From contig NC_047062.1 of the NCBI RefSeq assembly GCF_902459465.1, positions 21,147,919 through 21,211,918 on the forward strand: a DNA stretch of 64,000 nucleotides, in the 5' to 3' direction. The notes under the pieces are model-generated. The model searched no databases, had not been told where the DNA came from, and was given only the letters and a program-made list of their open reading frames with translations. The DNA comes from Asterias rubens (lineage: Eukaryota > Echinodermata > Asteroidea > Forcipulatida > Asteriidae). This document shows positions 1 through 20,124 of the stretch, piece after piece (position 1 is the first letter of the stretch; each line of letters begins with the position of its first letter). The translations under genes were made by a program, and so were the position numbers.

Positions 1-1009
1 GTTATTTAGCACCTTATAAGGGTTTACAAGGTGCTACGGCGCATACAGTAGCCACAGCCAGGATTATCGGGGTGAACCCCCCTCTCTTTTTGATAAGTGC
101 ACTGGATTCTTTTACATGCATTACAAAACGCATGGGACCACATGGGATTATCAAGATTGTGCACACAATTATACTTAGTTTTGCTATAGATACTGTTTCG
201 AGATACACAAGGGTAATTATGCATTGTTGACAGTAGATATTCAAAACTGAAATTTAATCATTTTCGTTTTGAATTCTCATTGCTAAAACATTTATGTCCT
301 GGGGGATATTTGTTCTGTCCTTGAGGGATATTTAAGTGTAGGAAATAATACTTTATTTAGTCAAAGTTGCTTTTTACTTTAGAAAGCCAGGCCGGGCAGT
401 GTCTGCTGGCCAAATGCCAGTCAAAACACTCGATGAACAGTCAAACTTCATTTGAGTCGAAGTGGTCTGGCAGGATAGTTCATTGATGAAAAGCATCCCT
501 ACTGAATGTTAAGTATGGACTAGTGAAATGACAAGCTGACTAGTCCAGCTGACAACCTTGTAGGGGTAGTCAATAACTAGGTATGTTTCTTTTCGTTAAA
601 AAATATATTTTACAAAACACACACAGGTTCGTCAAAACTAGTGTCATCAACGGTGTCTTGAGGTCGCTGATTAACCTTGTATTACACTAGTCTTTAACGC
701 CTCTATTCTGAATGGTTATTAATGTAGTTGCCAACCACTACATGCCAGATTAAAATGTATTGAATTATTTTTTTAAATGGATGATTTTTTATTGTACATG
801 TATATAAATTATTTTACATTATAAGTGATTATGGTTTAAGTTTTTGTATGGAAAGTTCACCTTTCTTGTGCCTTAATTTTATGAAATAAGGTTGAATTTT
901 TACACTTTTGCAGCTGTACAGTAGCATAATTAATCACTTCCGCACAGGCAAATTTTTTTTCTGACACACGTCCATTGTTTTACTGAAAATGATTTTTGGG
1001 TTGAACAAA
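1..1009. other. Intergenic, no gene recognised
   Basis: AT-rich DNA with only short open frames and no recognisable protein similarity. If the exon candidates at 1,656 and 2,786 are real, this stretch could be intron of the same unidentified + strand gene. I see no promoter or RNA gene here. Confidence 0.4.
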
Positions 1010-1090
1010 GAATTGACTTGAGTGGGATTCAAACAAATGACCTCCGGATTAATGTGCCGGCGCTCTACCTACTGAGTTATCTAGCCCTAT
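1010..1090 (-). repeat. tRNA-derived SINE fragment
   Basis: Read on the minus strand, the segment resembles the 5' half of a tRNA: an A-box-like stretch (TAACTCAGTAGGTAGAG) and a B-box-like stretch (TTTGAATCCCA) about 40 nt apart. The ends do not pair as an acceptor stem, so this is a SINE head and not a functional tRNA. The body of the element cannot be delimited by eye. Confidence 0.65.
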
Positions 1091-1484
1091 CTTTACTGAA
1101 AAGAAAATTTTGCAGAAAGTTCAAAAAGCTAAGAATATGATTGCTATCCATTCAGATGATGTTGTGAACAGTTTAATGTCGGAGCACTTTGGATATATAC
1201 TTGTATGAACAAGTATACTTGTATGAAAAATAGAAATGTTTTAGGCATTCTTTGGACAAAGTAACATCTCGGAAATTATTCTTTCACTTTGGGAAAAAAT
1301 TAGGTTTTGATGAAATTATTGTCTGGTATAAAAAATTCTACATTTTATAGAGGTTTACTGTGCGAAAGGACATTAAAAAGCTATACAACTAACGATGTAA
1401 ACAAATTAGTTGTACATGTAACTTTTGTTCTTGTTAAAAAAAAATAAAAAATTAAAAATGAAAGGAGTAAAAGAACAATAACCA

Positions 1485-1616
1485 GGGGTGGATTTCACAA
1501 AGAATTAAGACTAGTCTTATCTCGAGTTAGGACGAGTTACTAGTCCTAACTTAGGATGAGCCATACGTTTTCTATATCTCCTAGGACTAGTCCTAACTCT
1601 TTGTGAAATCGACCCC
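1485..1616. mobile_element. Short MITE with terminal inverted repeats (132 bp)
   Basis: The left end GGGGTGGATTTCACAAAGA is the inverted counterpart of the right end TCTTTGTGAAATCGACCCC. The interior is built from repeated ACTAGTCCTAA-like motifs in both orientations, so most of the element can fold back. It has no coding capacity. It lies 39 bp upstream of the exon candidate at 1,656. Confidence 0.8.
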
Positions 1617-1655
1617 ATGGGCTTGAATAAATAAAATCTGTCATATGTTTTGTAG

Positions 1656-1725
1656 CTCCGAACTGAATGGACCAAGAACTCCCTTTACAAGACCTAAAAT
1701 TGTCCGAACAATGGATGCCATAAAT
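1656..1725 (+). CDS. Candidate internal exon of an unidentified gene
   Basis: A 70-nt segment is flanked by a good acceptor (TTTTGTAG) and a donor (AAT/GTGAGT). Entered in phase 1 it reads SELNGPRTPFTRPKIVRT followed by MDAIN, a proline- and basic-rich stretch with no stop, ending in phase 0. A phase-0 splice to the acceptor at 2,785 would add about 16 residues and a stop, with AATAAA at 3,000-3,005. I do not recognise the protein. No upstream exon could be found in the first 1.6 kb, so the model is partial. It would be convergent with the Rab4 gene. Chance splice-like signals remain a real alternative. Confidence 0.35.
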
Positions 1726-2785
1726 GTGAGTACAATTTGCAGAATAAAATCACTCATTGACATTTGGACTGCTTCATTTCACGAGGCTATATTGTATGAA
1801 TAAAATGCATCCTTTGTTTGATACACCGAGAATCAATCAATTACTGGACATTGTTTATGTAAATAATATTTTTATTTGGACAACAGCCACATCATCACTG
1901 TACATACAGTTTCTATCTTAACGTCTCGGTTCAAACTACAGTACATTGTTACAGCTTTAATAAAAAATACTCCCCCCCTACAATGGCATCTGAAGATATT
2001 TTGTGATTTCCAAGCGACCCAAAACTTTTTTTCTGAACCTTGGTTCAGGAACCAGCTGAAACTTTGTTTACCATTTTCCTGTTCCATTTTAAAGCGCTAG
2101 CCCCGTAAGCAGAGACTGATGTTTAACATGTTTTAAGCAGTCACTCTAAGCACAGAATGCTGCCTTCAGCAGCCCCATGAAATTTGGCCCCGATAAACAA
2201 GGGTTTAATCACTCTACTTAATTAATGTGTACATTTATTTTAATTAATGATAACAAGACGTACACACTATTCCTTGCCATAAGCCACTAACAGGTTCCAT
2301 TTAGAAAAAGTCTGATAGACTCAAAGACAGTGTTGCTAAGTCACATGGCTCGAGCAAACTTTTGTATAGCTATGGTACATTTTACCATTGAGCCATACAC
2401 CTTCATTCAGATTAAGTGGTGCTCGTCTTCTTTTACAAAACTACGCAACTTCTTGTCTAGAACCATGTGACATAGCCATTGTATCGACTCAGAGGAAGAA
2501 GCAGTCACTTGCGACTGAGCAAGTCATTCCACCAGATATTATTTCATTGTTACTCGCGTATGACATTTTGGAGACTACACCCACTAATTTATTTGGAAAA
2601 GTATTACAGTACAGGCTGCAACTTGGCAATTGTGTTTCTGCATTTTACAATCGACTCCAAGTGTAAGTCACCCTACATCATCCTTTCTTAGCTTTCTTAG
2701 CAATGACAATACTACCCAACAAAGAAAATGCTTGAGTGCCTATTTTAAATACTGTATCATAAATGAACTTCGTCTCCATTTCAGG
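1726..2785. other. Repeat-rich, no firm gene
   Basis: Open frames at 1,876-2,100 and 2,388-2,666 have no recognisable family signature. The stretch around 2,095-2,200 ends in a motif (CCATGAAATTTGGCCCC) shared with the right end of the MITE in Rab4 intron 5 at 9,635-9,837, so it is probably a fragment of that element family. If the flanking exon candidates are real this is their intron. Confidence 0.4.
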
Positions 2786-2834
2786 TCGAAAACACCAGTG
2801 AAACCTTTCAAAATTTGTCCATCACCGCACCATA
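2786..2834 (+). CDS. Candidate terminal exon of the same unidentified gene
   Basis: An acceptor (CTCCATTTCAG) at 2,785 is followed by an open segment. In phase 0, matching the donor at 1,725, it reads VENTSETFQNLSITAP and stops at TAA. A polyadenylation hexamer AATAAA lies at 3,000-3,005, about 165 nt downstream, which fits a gene end. The same acceptor in another frame would give a different 17-residue tail, so the reading depends entirely on the upstream exon call. No family is recognised. Confidence 0.3.
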
Positions 2835-3679
2835 ACTGACATAGTAACATACAAACAACTTAATATGCATTTTGGAAAGAAAAGCTCCTCATTGAACAAT
2901 ACACATGAAAGAATAATGTAATATACAAAACATGCATTACATCTATTCAACATGTCCTCTTTTTTAACAGCTGAATCATTTGAATCATCAACAAATTTCA
3001 ATAAAATTAATTGCTTCACATTAGTCAAATATCATAATTTATTGAATTATAAAGTGCCATCATTTATATGTACTCTATTCTTAGCAACAGACATGAGCAT
3101 CTCGTACAAAAAAAAAAGAATCGTCTACAAAAAAATACGCATCAGACAGTTAAATATTATTATTAAATTGCTATACATCTTGACATTAATAACTGAAAAA
3201 CTGAATCTGTACATTTGTATCCACACAAATAATCTGATTTTTAATGCTATTGTTTAAAAGTAACTTTTACGCCCAGAATTTTCTTCAATTGTACTCTGTA
3301 GTGCTGATTTTGTTTTGTTACACTTGCCAGCGCCATCTATCTTGGCCAATTTCATAAAGCCTGAAAGCACAAAAACTTGCTAAGAGCAGAAACTAATTGC
3401 TTAACAAAAAGACAACCAGCCGAAATTCCATAAAGTTTACATTGTCATCACTGGTGCCCATTCAATTTTTGCCTAGCAGAGAAATTTTTTCAAGTAGTAT
3501 TTTTTGCTTAACAGTATTCTGGTTCACCGATTCACTAAGTTTATACATTCTTTTCATGAATGCAAAGAAAGATTACTATTGAAGGCTTATTCTCTTGGAT
3601 ATACATGTACATACAATCAAGTAAAATGGCTATTTACACATATTATATGACAATTAATTAGCAAAGTAATGACAGTTAA

Positions 3680-4079
3680 AGAGGGGCTCCGAGGTCAAAT
3701 TGAGTTATGCGAATATATTCCTCATAAAAAACACTTACAAGTGTCTTAACAATAATTAAACGGTGTTAAATACCAAGTGTTTCATACCCATGCGGTGCAA
3801 AATGTTTTGACATACAAACACATCAAAGAGGTAATTTCAAATTCTTTTTAAAACTCCTTTCTGAATATCCATGATTTTAAATCAAAACATCATTATTTTT
3901 TTGTTGACACCAAATGACTTCATGCTTTAATTTTCGCTGCGGACGAGTATAAAATTCAATGACAATTATAACGTGAAGTAAAGAGACTAAAAAATTGTTT
4001 AAACTCAAACAAGGACTCTATTTGTTGGCATTGGCAAATGAGTGCATCGCAAAACTTAATTCGACCTTAAAGCCCCTCT
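3680..4079. mobile_element. MITE, about 400 bp, 35-bp terminal inverted repeats
   Basis: The left end begins AGAGGGGCTCCGAGGTC and the right end, read on the other strand, begins AGAGGGGCTTTAAGGTCGAA. The similarity continues for roughly 35 bp (…AATTGAGTTATGCGA against …AATTAAGTTTTGCGA). The interior is AT-rich and noncoding. It lies in the region downstream of Rab4. Confidence 0.75.
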
Positions 4080-4268
4080 GTAAACAAATGTAATGTTAGT
4101 CTCTACATCATACAGATTGTTGGTGATTAGGCCTATTGGTGATATACAATGCCATATAACGTTACTTCTAGCCTAGCAAATATTGAGGTGAAGTTGTGTG
4201 AAGCTTAAGACTGGACATGATGTAATGGAACATGTAGAAGGGCCTGCCTTCAGAACTTGAGACACTAT

Positions 4269-4438
4269 GGCCCTTTTCAAAACCACGGCTTCGGATTCGG
4301 CTTGAGGCTCCGTCCTCTCGTCTGAAGCCCTGAGACTGAGTGCGCATACGCAAAGCACGCGCAATTGTCAAAACAACCGGCGGGGCCAAGCTAGCCTGAG
4401 CCGAACCCAAAGCCGTAGTCGTCACCTGGAACCGGCCA
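4269..4438. mobile_element. GC-rich MITE, about 170 bp
   Basis: The left arm (ACCACGGCTTCGGATTCGG) and right arm (GAGCCGAACCCAAAGCCGT) form imperfect inverted repeats close to the termini. The element is much more GC-rich than its surroundings. It has no coding capacity; short ORFs crossing it are artefacts. Confidence 0.65.
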
Positions 4439-4670
4439 TACTCTCCTTGCGCAGTTTATAAAAACAACCAAAGCAAAGGTTTTTTCCGCAAACCACAAAG
4501 TTCTTCAGCTAACCAGAATTTGGACAGTATCATATCAACTGCTTACAATCTGACAGTATTTTAAGTATCAGTTTCGACACTTCAAGTTAGATTTGAAAGT
4601 GGGGGGTGTCTTGAAAGTCAGTTTTTTTCGATGACTTCCAAACCATTGATCAGCAAACAAAGCAACAAGT

Positions 4671-4831
4671 TGGGTTCATACCTCCTGCAAATGCGAAACG
4701 AATTTTGACATCACAAATTCACAACAAATAATCGTGTCAGTTGAAAACTGCTCAACACTTGCAAAACATTCGCTGTGAAAACAGGGCTGTGGCATCAAAA
4801 TTGGCTTCGCATTCGCAGGATGAACCAGGCT
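4671..4831. mobile_element. MITE of the 'GGTTCAT' family, copy 1
   Basis: The termini are inverted: the left end has GGGTTCATACCTCCTGCAAA and the right end has TTCGCAGGATGAACCAGGC. A second copy of the same family, with the same ends and a similar interior (…CATCACAAATTCAC… and its reverse), lies at 63,266-63,438 in the MAX 3' region. It is noncoding. Confidence 0.65.
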
Positions 4832-5379
4832 TTAGAAGTCGTTTTCTCAAGACTTCCGATGTTTTTTGTAAGAGAAAAATACACCTCAGCACACAATTCC
4901 AACTACTGTTCGTATTAATATTAACATGTACACGGCTATCACCATTTCATTCCTTCAAAAATGTTAACATCATTCAGTATATATTAAAGCGTCATCTATA
5001 TTTATTGCGCCTGCATTCATTTTTATCGGACCTAAAATCTCAGCGGTGATTTTGGGGTGTTACCTAAACTATGCATTTGTGACATACAAATTATGAAAGT
5101 GATTGAAAGTACAAGAAAAAACAATTCATCTTGATGGTAATACTAATTTATACATTGGACTATTTACACTTTTTTTAACATGATGAATGAGCTTTCCGAG
5201 CAGCTAGGAATTTCTCATTCTGGTAAACATTTTGAATGCCTTCTTAAAAGCTGTTGTTTTACAGTTTCTGTACCAAAATGGAGTCAAACATGGAAAGGTT
5301 TTCGTTCTTGTAAAAATATGATGGAAATACAAATATTAATTCCAGTTCGTTCATTAAGAATTTATGCAGGCGTGATGCT

Positions 5380-5535
5380 TTGTTCCTGAAAGGGCATGGG
5401 CACCACGTAATTTTCTCCTTTTGTAAAGGGCACCTCCTTGAGGAAGTTGGAAATATTTGTTGGAACGTTACAAGGGGCACCAAGGTAATTGCCTCCACTG
5501 CTTCTGTAAAGCATTCAGGCTTGTGTATGATTACA
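5380..5535. repeat. Dispersed repeat shared with 8,436-8,590
   Basis: This block and the one in Rab4 intron 6 share an ordered set of motifs: a GAAAG(A/G)GCA start, a TTTTCTCCTTTTGTAAAG / TTTTCTTTTTGGTAAAG core, AGGGCACCAAGG, and a TTGCCTC…CTGTAAAGCAT end. The copies are diverged and noncoding. A looser relative may lie at 11,303-11,461. The family is not identified. Confidence 0.5.
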
Positions 5536-5792
5536 AAACTATCTTCTAGGTGCTTTCTGAGCTCTTAAGAAGAAATCCCCAGGGCAACTCTTAAAAGATT
5601 CTTCATTCTATTATAATAATAATGACTAGTTTTGGAGGCTAATAATCCTTACTCGCAACAGAGTAGGTGAATTTTGAACATCACAGCCGCAAGTATGCAA
5701 GTTCACATTTAGTAGCCAGCCAAGCTGGCGGGTCTGGAGAAAAACCTCATGGCACAGGCAAGAACCATTGATACAAAACTCTACTTACATGT

Positions 5793-5885
5793 ACGGCCCC
5801 AGTTTGGAATCGAACCAGGGCTCTGCGGGGAAGTGGTAAGCGCGGTAGCACTAGCCATTCATGCCATCCAACTAGCCACCCAAGC
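5793..5885 (-). repeat. SINE-like fragment with tRNA B-box
   Basis: On the minus strand the segment contains a near-perfect Pol III B-box (GGTTCGATTCC) preceded, 40-50 nt upstream, by a degenerate A-box-like region. No cloverleaf with a paired acceptor stem can be drawn, so it is treated as a tRNA-derived repeat. Confidence 0.45.
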
Positions 5886-7627
5886 AACAATGCCTGATTT
5901 AATAAAGCATGGCTTACTCAAATCGTGCAAAGATGTTACATGTATGACTGCTTTGCAAATGTGAGCTTTTTCAGTGACAATGAGCCGACATGAACACAGC
6001 TAATTTTAAATTCAAACAAAGTAAACTTGAATACATTTGTGTTGGCCATGATGTAACACCGTGTTTCAAGATACACAACATATTATATCACGGCTAGAAT
6101 TTTGTTTACAAAATGCTTTTCCTCCCGAGTGACAGATGACATTAGCCCTTTTCGTAAAACTACGACTGTGAAAAGAACAGGAAGAACCAAGAAAAACAAC
6201 GACAACAAGAGAACCATGGCACCCCTATAGGGGAAGGAAAATGATAATACATAAACTTGGTTTAGTAAACCCTGGTAGTAAAATATATACATAAAGCTCT
6301 ACTTCTCTAGATTTGGACAATATACAGACATTTTCAGCATTCTCCATAACATGATATGGGCATAATCGTTAAAACATAAAAGTTCTGCCTTCAACCCACA
6401 ACAGGCACCCTGTTGGACAAAATGGACTGCACAACCATCTAATGCCTGTTGCATTATTATTGCACTGAGCAGAGCTTCGATAGTGCATTTACCATTCAAA
6501 CCATTTTGCTCATTAAAACCCTCCGACTGTCTGACCATTCAAAATCATCCACTGTGGTTTTAAACGACAGATGAACTACGCCAGCCTGCAATATAATATC
6601 ACGTGTTGAATGCATCTACACAAAACACTCATGAATGGTTTTAAAACGTTTGTCAACTCTCGTAAAGATGTTACCAACAGCAAGAAGGTTGATGATTGAA
6701 AGGCAATAATTGAAGGCAAACAAGTCCTACTATAAACAATAGAACCTTCCAATGAAACATGCTAATTATAATCACGCTTGCGTACAAACCATATTGGTTT
6801 GTAAACACCATAGAGATGTGCACTCGGCGGATGCACAATCGAATCTGCGTTACGCAGCCAATAGCCGCATACAAAAACAGCTCAGCGTTCCCTCATTTTG
6901 CCAACCAAAAGTGTGCAAGCGCTATGTGCAATTTACATATTTTATGTGAGGGGTCTATTAATTCATTGGCATAAAACTGAGCTCTCCAGCATGAGGACAT
7001 TGATAATAAGTTGTCCTTTCTTTTTGTAACGATCTCACAATGGATGACCTTGTATTTCATACAAAGACTCTCCAGCACAACAAAGCTTTGTTCTGTCTAT
7101 ATGCACTTTGACAAGGCTTTTGAACTTGCATATTAACAGAAACACAATCCTTATGTGTAGTCATGCCTCATATTACCGTGGGTCTGTTTATATCGTGGTA
7201 CCAGTAAATTCAATAGACAACCTTCATATGGTGAATCGGTAGCCACAAATCCTTTACTGATCTGGTCAAAAATGACATCAAAAGTGTGGAAGGTTTTTTT
7301 CTAAGTTGAATACTTTTGAAAAAGAAATCTTAAATTTTTCGCTGACCATACCTGTAAAAAGTGCCACCAACATTAAAATGTTACTTTAAATTTTGTTCTG
7401 TAAAATATCAGTGTCCAGATCCTGTTTCACATTTGAAAAAAAGATTGACATTGAAAGTCGTATTATCACCTCAAAAACGTAACTGAATGTTAAGTATCCA
7501 ATTAAGGACAAGAACTAAAACACAAACCCCCCACGGTAATAATAGAGCAACCCATCCTACACTGAAATATCTGTATATTGTTGACTTCCATCGCTAGCTG
7601 CCAGGAATACTTGCATCTCATGAATAT

Positions 7628-14064
<6,437 letters not shown>

Positions 14065-14080
<16 letters not shown>

Positions 14081-14824
14081 TTTATCGTGTTTTTGGAAGG
14101 CAACACGACGACGTCGATTATCACAACTGCGTACGCCCGTCAATTTTCCAAAATGGCGTAAAAATATTGCATGTAAACTAGTCCAGTCAATCGAAATACT
14201 TATAACAATTTAGAAACAACATAGTTACAACAATAAAAGTGGACGTACAATTTGGTTAATTTTGATTGTTTTAATTGTATCAATTGATAGCAATTGAATA
14301 AAGTATAAGTGTTTAAAATACACTTCCGGGACATGGACGTAAAATGACCTTTCCCTTATCTATTAATAGCATTATGCATGACGTCAACGACGTGGATGAC
14401 GCATCGCTGGGGGTATCCTCAATATGAATAAGTAATAATAATGTTTACAAGGCCAGCTGATGATCGCTACCGCGCTAGATGCGGGTTCCAACGTGGAGTG
14501 ATTGACGCTTCGGTCGTCAGCAAAGTATTACAAACCGGTAGTCCCGGTAACTTTACCCTGATTAGTTGTTGACAAAAGTGAAGGCTGGATTTGTCCACGT
14601 ACCAAAAAAAAAAACCACCACAACTTGGTGGTATAAGAGGCGATCTCATCGAGCACATGGTTATTCATTTTTCCTCGATGGTTATTATTCCTACTACAGC
14701 AGAGAGCTCGCAATAAACGCTGATTTGGGACATTCAATTCTGCACACTTTGCTTAAGGAAGATAACTGCTTGGATAAAAACAATAAAATCTTATCTTATT
14801 TTCAAAAGAAAGAGAGACCTAAAG
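14065..14824. promoter_or_regulatory. Divergent promoter region, Rab4 (-) and ARF-like A (+)
   Basis: The two start codons face away from each other across 745 bp. A consensus CRE/ATF palindrome TGACGTCA lies at 14,379-14,386, followed by a second ACGACGTGGATGACGCA-like half-site cluster. On the A side there is a TATA-like box TATAAGAGG at 14,632-14,640, next to a small hairpin (CCACCA…TGGTGG). The block from about 14,450 to 14,650 is repeated upstream of gene B at 19,818-20,010, including the hairpin and the TATA box. This is inference from motifs; transcription start sites cannot be seen. Confidence 0.55.
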
Positions 14825-16948
<2,124 letters not shown>

Positions 16949-18570
16949 GGATGGAACCACGAACAGTTGTGAGAAGTATGAATTCATTATAATTGCGTTT
17001 ATTAAAATGTTTGAACATCCAGAAACATGCAGGCCTAACAAAATGACAGACTCATGGTTTGAAGCATATTCCACAAAGATTTGTATGTATGCAAAGGAAA
17101 TGTTGCCGGTCGATTTGTATACAAAGAGTGCCTTCATCATTTAAGAATCATTGGTGTAACGGACGGAGGGGGGGGGGTCTTGAAACCAATGGAGAATTTT
17201 GTATATATATACTTTGAAATGCACTTTGTGCAAATGTATGTTTGAAAACTTTCAAAATGTGTGACATAAAGTTAATTGTTGTAATGTACATGTATAATTG
17301 TGGGGCTAATTATCCCAAATCATTTTCAATTTACCCAGTAAGTTTTTCTTGTGGTTTAATATTTATTTTTGATGTATAAGTTGTGCCCGTTTGAAGGAAT
17401 AATCTTGTGAATTTAAAAATTATTTATACTGTTGATTTGTGTACAGCGTATTGAGAAATTTATATTTTAATAATGTATACTGTTTGAAAACTATAAGAAA
17501 ACATCTGTGGGCTCTGAACGCTTTTTATCCCTATCATTTTTAGAGAGACACATTATGAGTGTACATACACAGAAATAAAGGGATGGTACAAACATTTGCC
17601 GTACAACAGACATTAAAAAGAGACTCACCTTTAAGATATTCCCCACGATTATATTAATATTAACGAAATAAAATAATGTACATATTGTCTTACTTATAAA
17701 TTGCATTGTGACTTTACAATACTTGATGGTCCCTAAATTTATACAAAATAATTTACTCCATCCTAACAAATTTATCGGAAAGGGGGGAAAAAGATTTTAG
17801 ACTTTCCGAATAATAAAGCCTTGATGTCTTTCATAAAATTTAAGAAGTATTTTTAATTAGACCATTTTGTGTTGCAAGTGTTTGCACAAATTAGCTGAGT
17901 TGTGGTGAAATTAATAAATGTGTATATATTTTTAAAGAAGAAACATTCATTGTACCTCGGAAGTTATTTTGTTTTCCGTTCATAGTTTTTATTCATTAGA
18001 CATTAGAATTAAAATGTTCGGTAGTTACTCATAATTATGAACATGTGTCCCTTCGAAATGATATTAAATTGCATCGGTCGTACAACAACAACTACAAAAG
18101 TTGATACAAAGATTTTTGGTAGCATAATTAACACTCTCTTAGAAAATGTAGAAAGAGATAACTGATTGACTGAATAATAAAAGGAAACAAAATAATACAT
18201 TCTCTGAACACGCCTGGGTCAAAACTGACCAACGTTATGGGGCCCGTGGCATGACCTATTTCTTGGTCATGTTTTTTACGATCGAAATTTGCTCAAGTTT
18301 GATCCATTTCTGAGTTATCGACACAGATTTCGGGTCATATTGATCCAGAAAGGGGACAGGCCCCCACGGGATCCAGAATCAGGGAAAATTCTGAAGAGGG
18401 ACTTTTCATGGTGTAAAGACTTACTGCAATTTTGTTTTTGTTTTAAATAAAATTGATGAATAAATAAAAAATAAGTTATCACTAATAAAAAATACTATAA
18501 AATTAACCATTTATATCTGAGAATTATTGTGCTACCCAAAACAAAAACTACCAAATCATAATCTTTGTTT
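16949..18570 (+). other. 3' UTR and downstream flank of gene A
   Basis: Noncoding, AT-rich. Much of 16,949-17,830 is recognisably duplicated downstream of gene B (22,450-23,780), including a poly-G run (17,166-17,177), a CAGAAATAAAGGGATGG block with AATAAA at 17,574-17,579 and the TTTTTCTTGTGGTTTAATAT block. The AATAAA is kept in both copies and is a candidate polyadenylation signal, about 630 nt from the stop. No other gene is seen up to the MITE at 18,571. Confidence 0.5.
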
Positions 18571-18897
18571 AAAGGCAGTGGACACTATTGGTAATTACTC
18601 AAAATAATTATTAGCATAAAAACCTACTTGGTTACGATGAATGGGGAGCTGTTGATAGAATAAAACATTGTGAGAAACGGCTCCCTCTGCAGGTTTAGAA
18701 TTTGAGGTCTCGAACTCAAGCATCAGAAAGCACACAACTTCGTGTGACAAGGGTGTTTTTTCTTTCATTATTATCTCGCAACTTCAACGACCGATTGAGC
18801 TCAAATTTTCACAGGTTTGTTATTTTATGCATATGTTGAGATACAGCAAGTGATAAGACTGGTCTTTGACAATTACCAATAGTGTCCAGTGTCTTTA
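18571..18897 (-). mobile_element. MITE-1 family copy
   Basis: Complete ends: AAAGGCAGTGGACACTATTG on the left and AATAGTGTCCAGTGTCTTT on the right. Orientation opposite to copies at 33,054 and 39,905. A block in the middle of the element is deleted compared with the copy at 42,951. Confidence 0.85.
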
Positions 18898-19238
18898 AAA
18901 CGAGTTTAATTAAGTTTTTGATTTAAAAGGGACGTGGCATGATTTGGAACCAAACGTGTTGAACGTGGAGGTAATGCATTGAAAAACACAGGAATAAAAC
19001 AGAAATTGTGGCCAAGAAAGGAGCAGCCATATTTGTTTCTCTGATCAAAGACAATGTATAACCAGACTGAGGCTGAAATATAAAACAGTCTGGTATGAGC
19101 ATCAATCGGTCTATCCATACTTGGTATTGCATTATGCATGTAGTGGTTCGGTAAGAATTATCATGATAACCTACACTCTAGGTTTTCAAACAAACATTTC
19201 AAAAATAATAGTTAACCATTATACGTGTAGTATTTTTA

Positions 19239-19500
19239 GCCTCCCTGTGATTGTGGCATGATGGTGATCGCCAACCGTCACAAGATATTGCCCACTCGGG
19301 GGCAATGTTTTCCCAGCGGTTGCCAAGTAAATTTTAAGCGCATTATAAGCTGATTGGTTCTTCTTCAGTCGCGTTATGAATAAATTACGAAGTGTATACT
19401 CCTCAGGTTCCACGTGTACTGAACCACATCATACGTCAAAGACGTAAACAAGGGGAACGTGTTTCATTATTTTTTGCATAAAAGATACACCTCATTTTAA
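19239..19500 (+). promoter_or_regulatory. Orphan copy of the gene C promoter
   Basis: The block is highly similar to the DNA directly upstream of gene C (23,850-24,185). Shared elements in the same order: GGGGGCAATGTTTTCCCAG, an inverted CCAAT box (CTGATTGG, 19,350-19,357), an E-box CACGTG (19,411-19,416) and a TATA-like GCATAAAAGATACAC (19,476). In C the equivalent TATA is 120 bp from the ATG. Here no first exon follows, and gene B has its own separate TATA box 500 bp further on. The similarity fades at about CTCATGG, within what is the 5' UTR in C. Confidence 0.65.
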
Positions 19501-19519
19501 AAAGTACTTCCTCATGGAT

Positions 19520-19583
19520 ACTACAAAAGAGGTTTCTTTACGTAGTCTAACCATACTCTCGCAAAAGAAACCACTTTTGTAGT
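19520..19583. repeat. Stem-loop, 20-bp arms
   Basis: Arms ACTACAAAAGAGGTTTCTTT and AAAGAAACCACTTTTGTAGT pair with one mismatch across a loop of about 24 nt. It marks the junction between the orphan promoter and the duplicated upstream region of gene B, and may be a tiny foldback element that inserted at or near the duplication breakpoint. Confidence 0.6.
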
Positions 19584-19817
19584 ACTAGTAGAATACTGGA
19601 GCATCAAACAGCAAATGTGATTTAAATCAATGTCACAATATTCAGCTTTATAAAAAGGGCTCCGTTTTTAGTTAAAAGTGTTATTTATTGAAAATACAGC
19701 CAATTATGGTCCATCGGATCGAGTCTTCCCATGTCTTTACTGTGTAGCGTTGTTTTCCTAGACCAATATAGGTCACGTGATCACATGTAGACATTGGTAG
19801 CACAATCGGTTTATTAT

Positions 19818-20124
19818 GTTTACAAGGCCGGCTGATCGTGATGGAAGTTTCAATGTGGAGTGATTGACGCTTTGGTCATCAGCAAAAGTATTACAAACGG
19901 GGAGTCCCGGTAACTAAACCATGATTAGGTGTTGACAAAAGTGAAGACTGGATTCGCCCACGTACCAAAACACACACCACAACTTGGTGGTATAAAAGGC
20001 GATCTCATCGAGTGGGGGAAACAAGTAATTCTGCACACTTTTTGGTTAAGATAACTGCTTGGATAAAACAATAAAATCTTATATATTTTTTTCAAAAGAA
20101 AGTGAGTCCCGTATAGACCTAAAG
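19818..20124 (+). promoter_or_regulatory. Promoter of gene B (duplicate of the gene A promoter)
   Basis: Repeats the A upstream region: GGAGTGATTGACGCTTTGGT, GAGTCCCGGTAACT, CCCACGTACCAAAACAC, the ACCACAACTTGGTGG hairpin and the TATA box TATAAAAGG at 19,991-19,999 (TATAAGAGG in A). The predicted 5' UTR is about 105 nt. A has roughly 90 extra bases between TATA and ATG. A CRE was not found here, unlike upstream of A. Confidence 0.6.

Larger units (their letters stand above)
4840..7627. other. Rab4 3' flank / possible long 3' UTR
   Basis: No conserved coding exon is visible. Minus-strand AATAAA-type hexamers occur only far from the Rab4 stop (for example 4,998-5,003), so the end of the Rab4 transcript could not be placed. 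The interval holds a dispersed repeat at about 5,380-5,535, a B-box-bearing SINE-like fragment at about 5,793-5,885, and otherwise AT-rich DNA with short spurious ORFs. Confidence 0.45.

Noticed and set aside
1876-2100. 74-residue plus-strand frame near the left edge
   Set aside because: No domain, overlaps an equally open antisense frame, and ends in MITE-like sequence.
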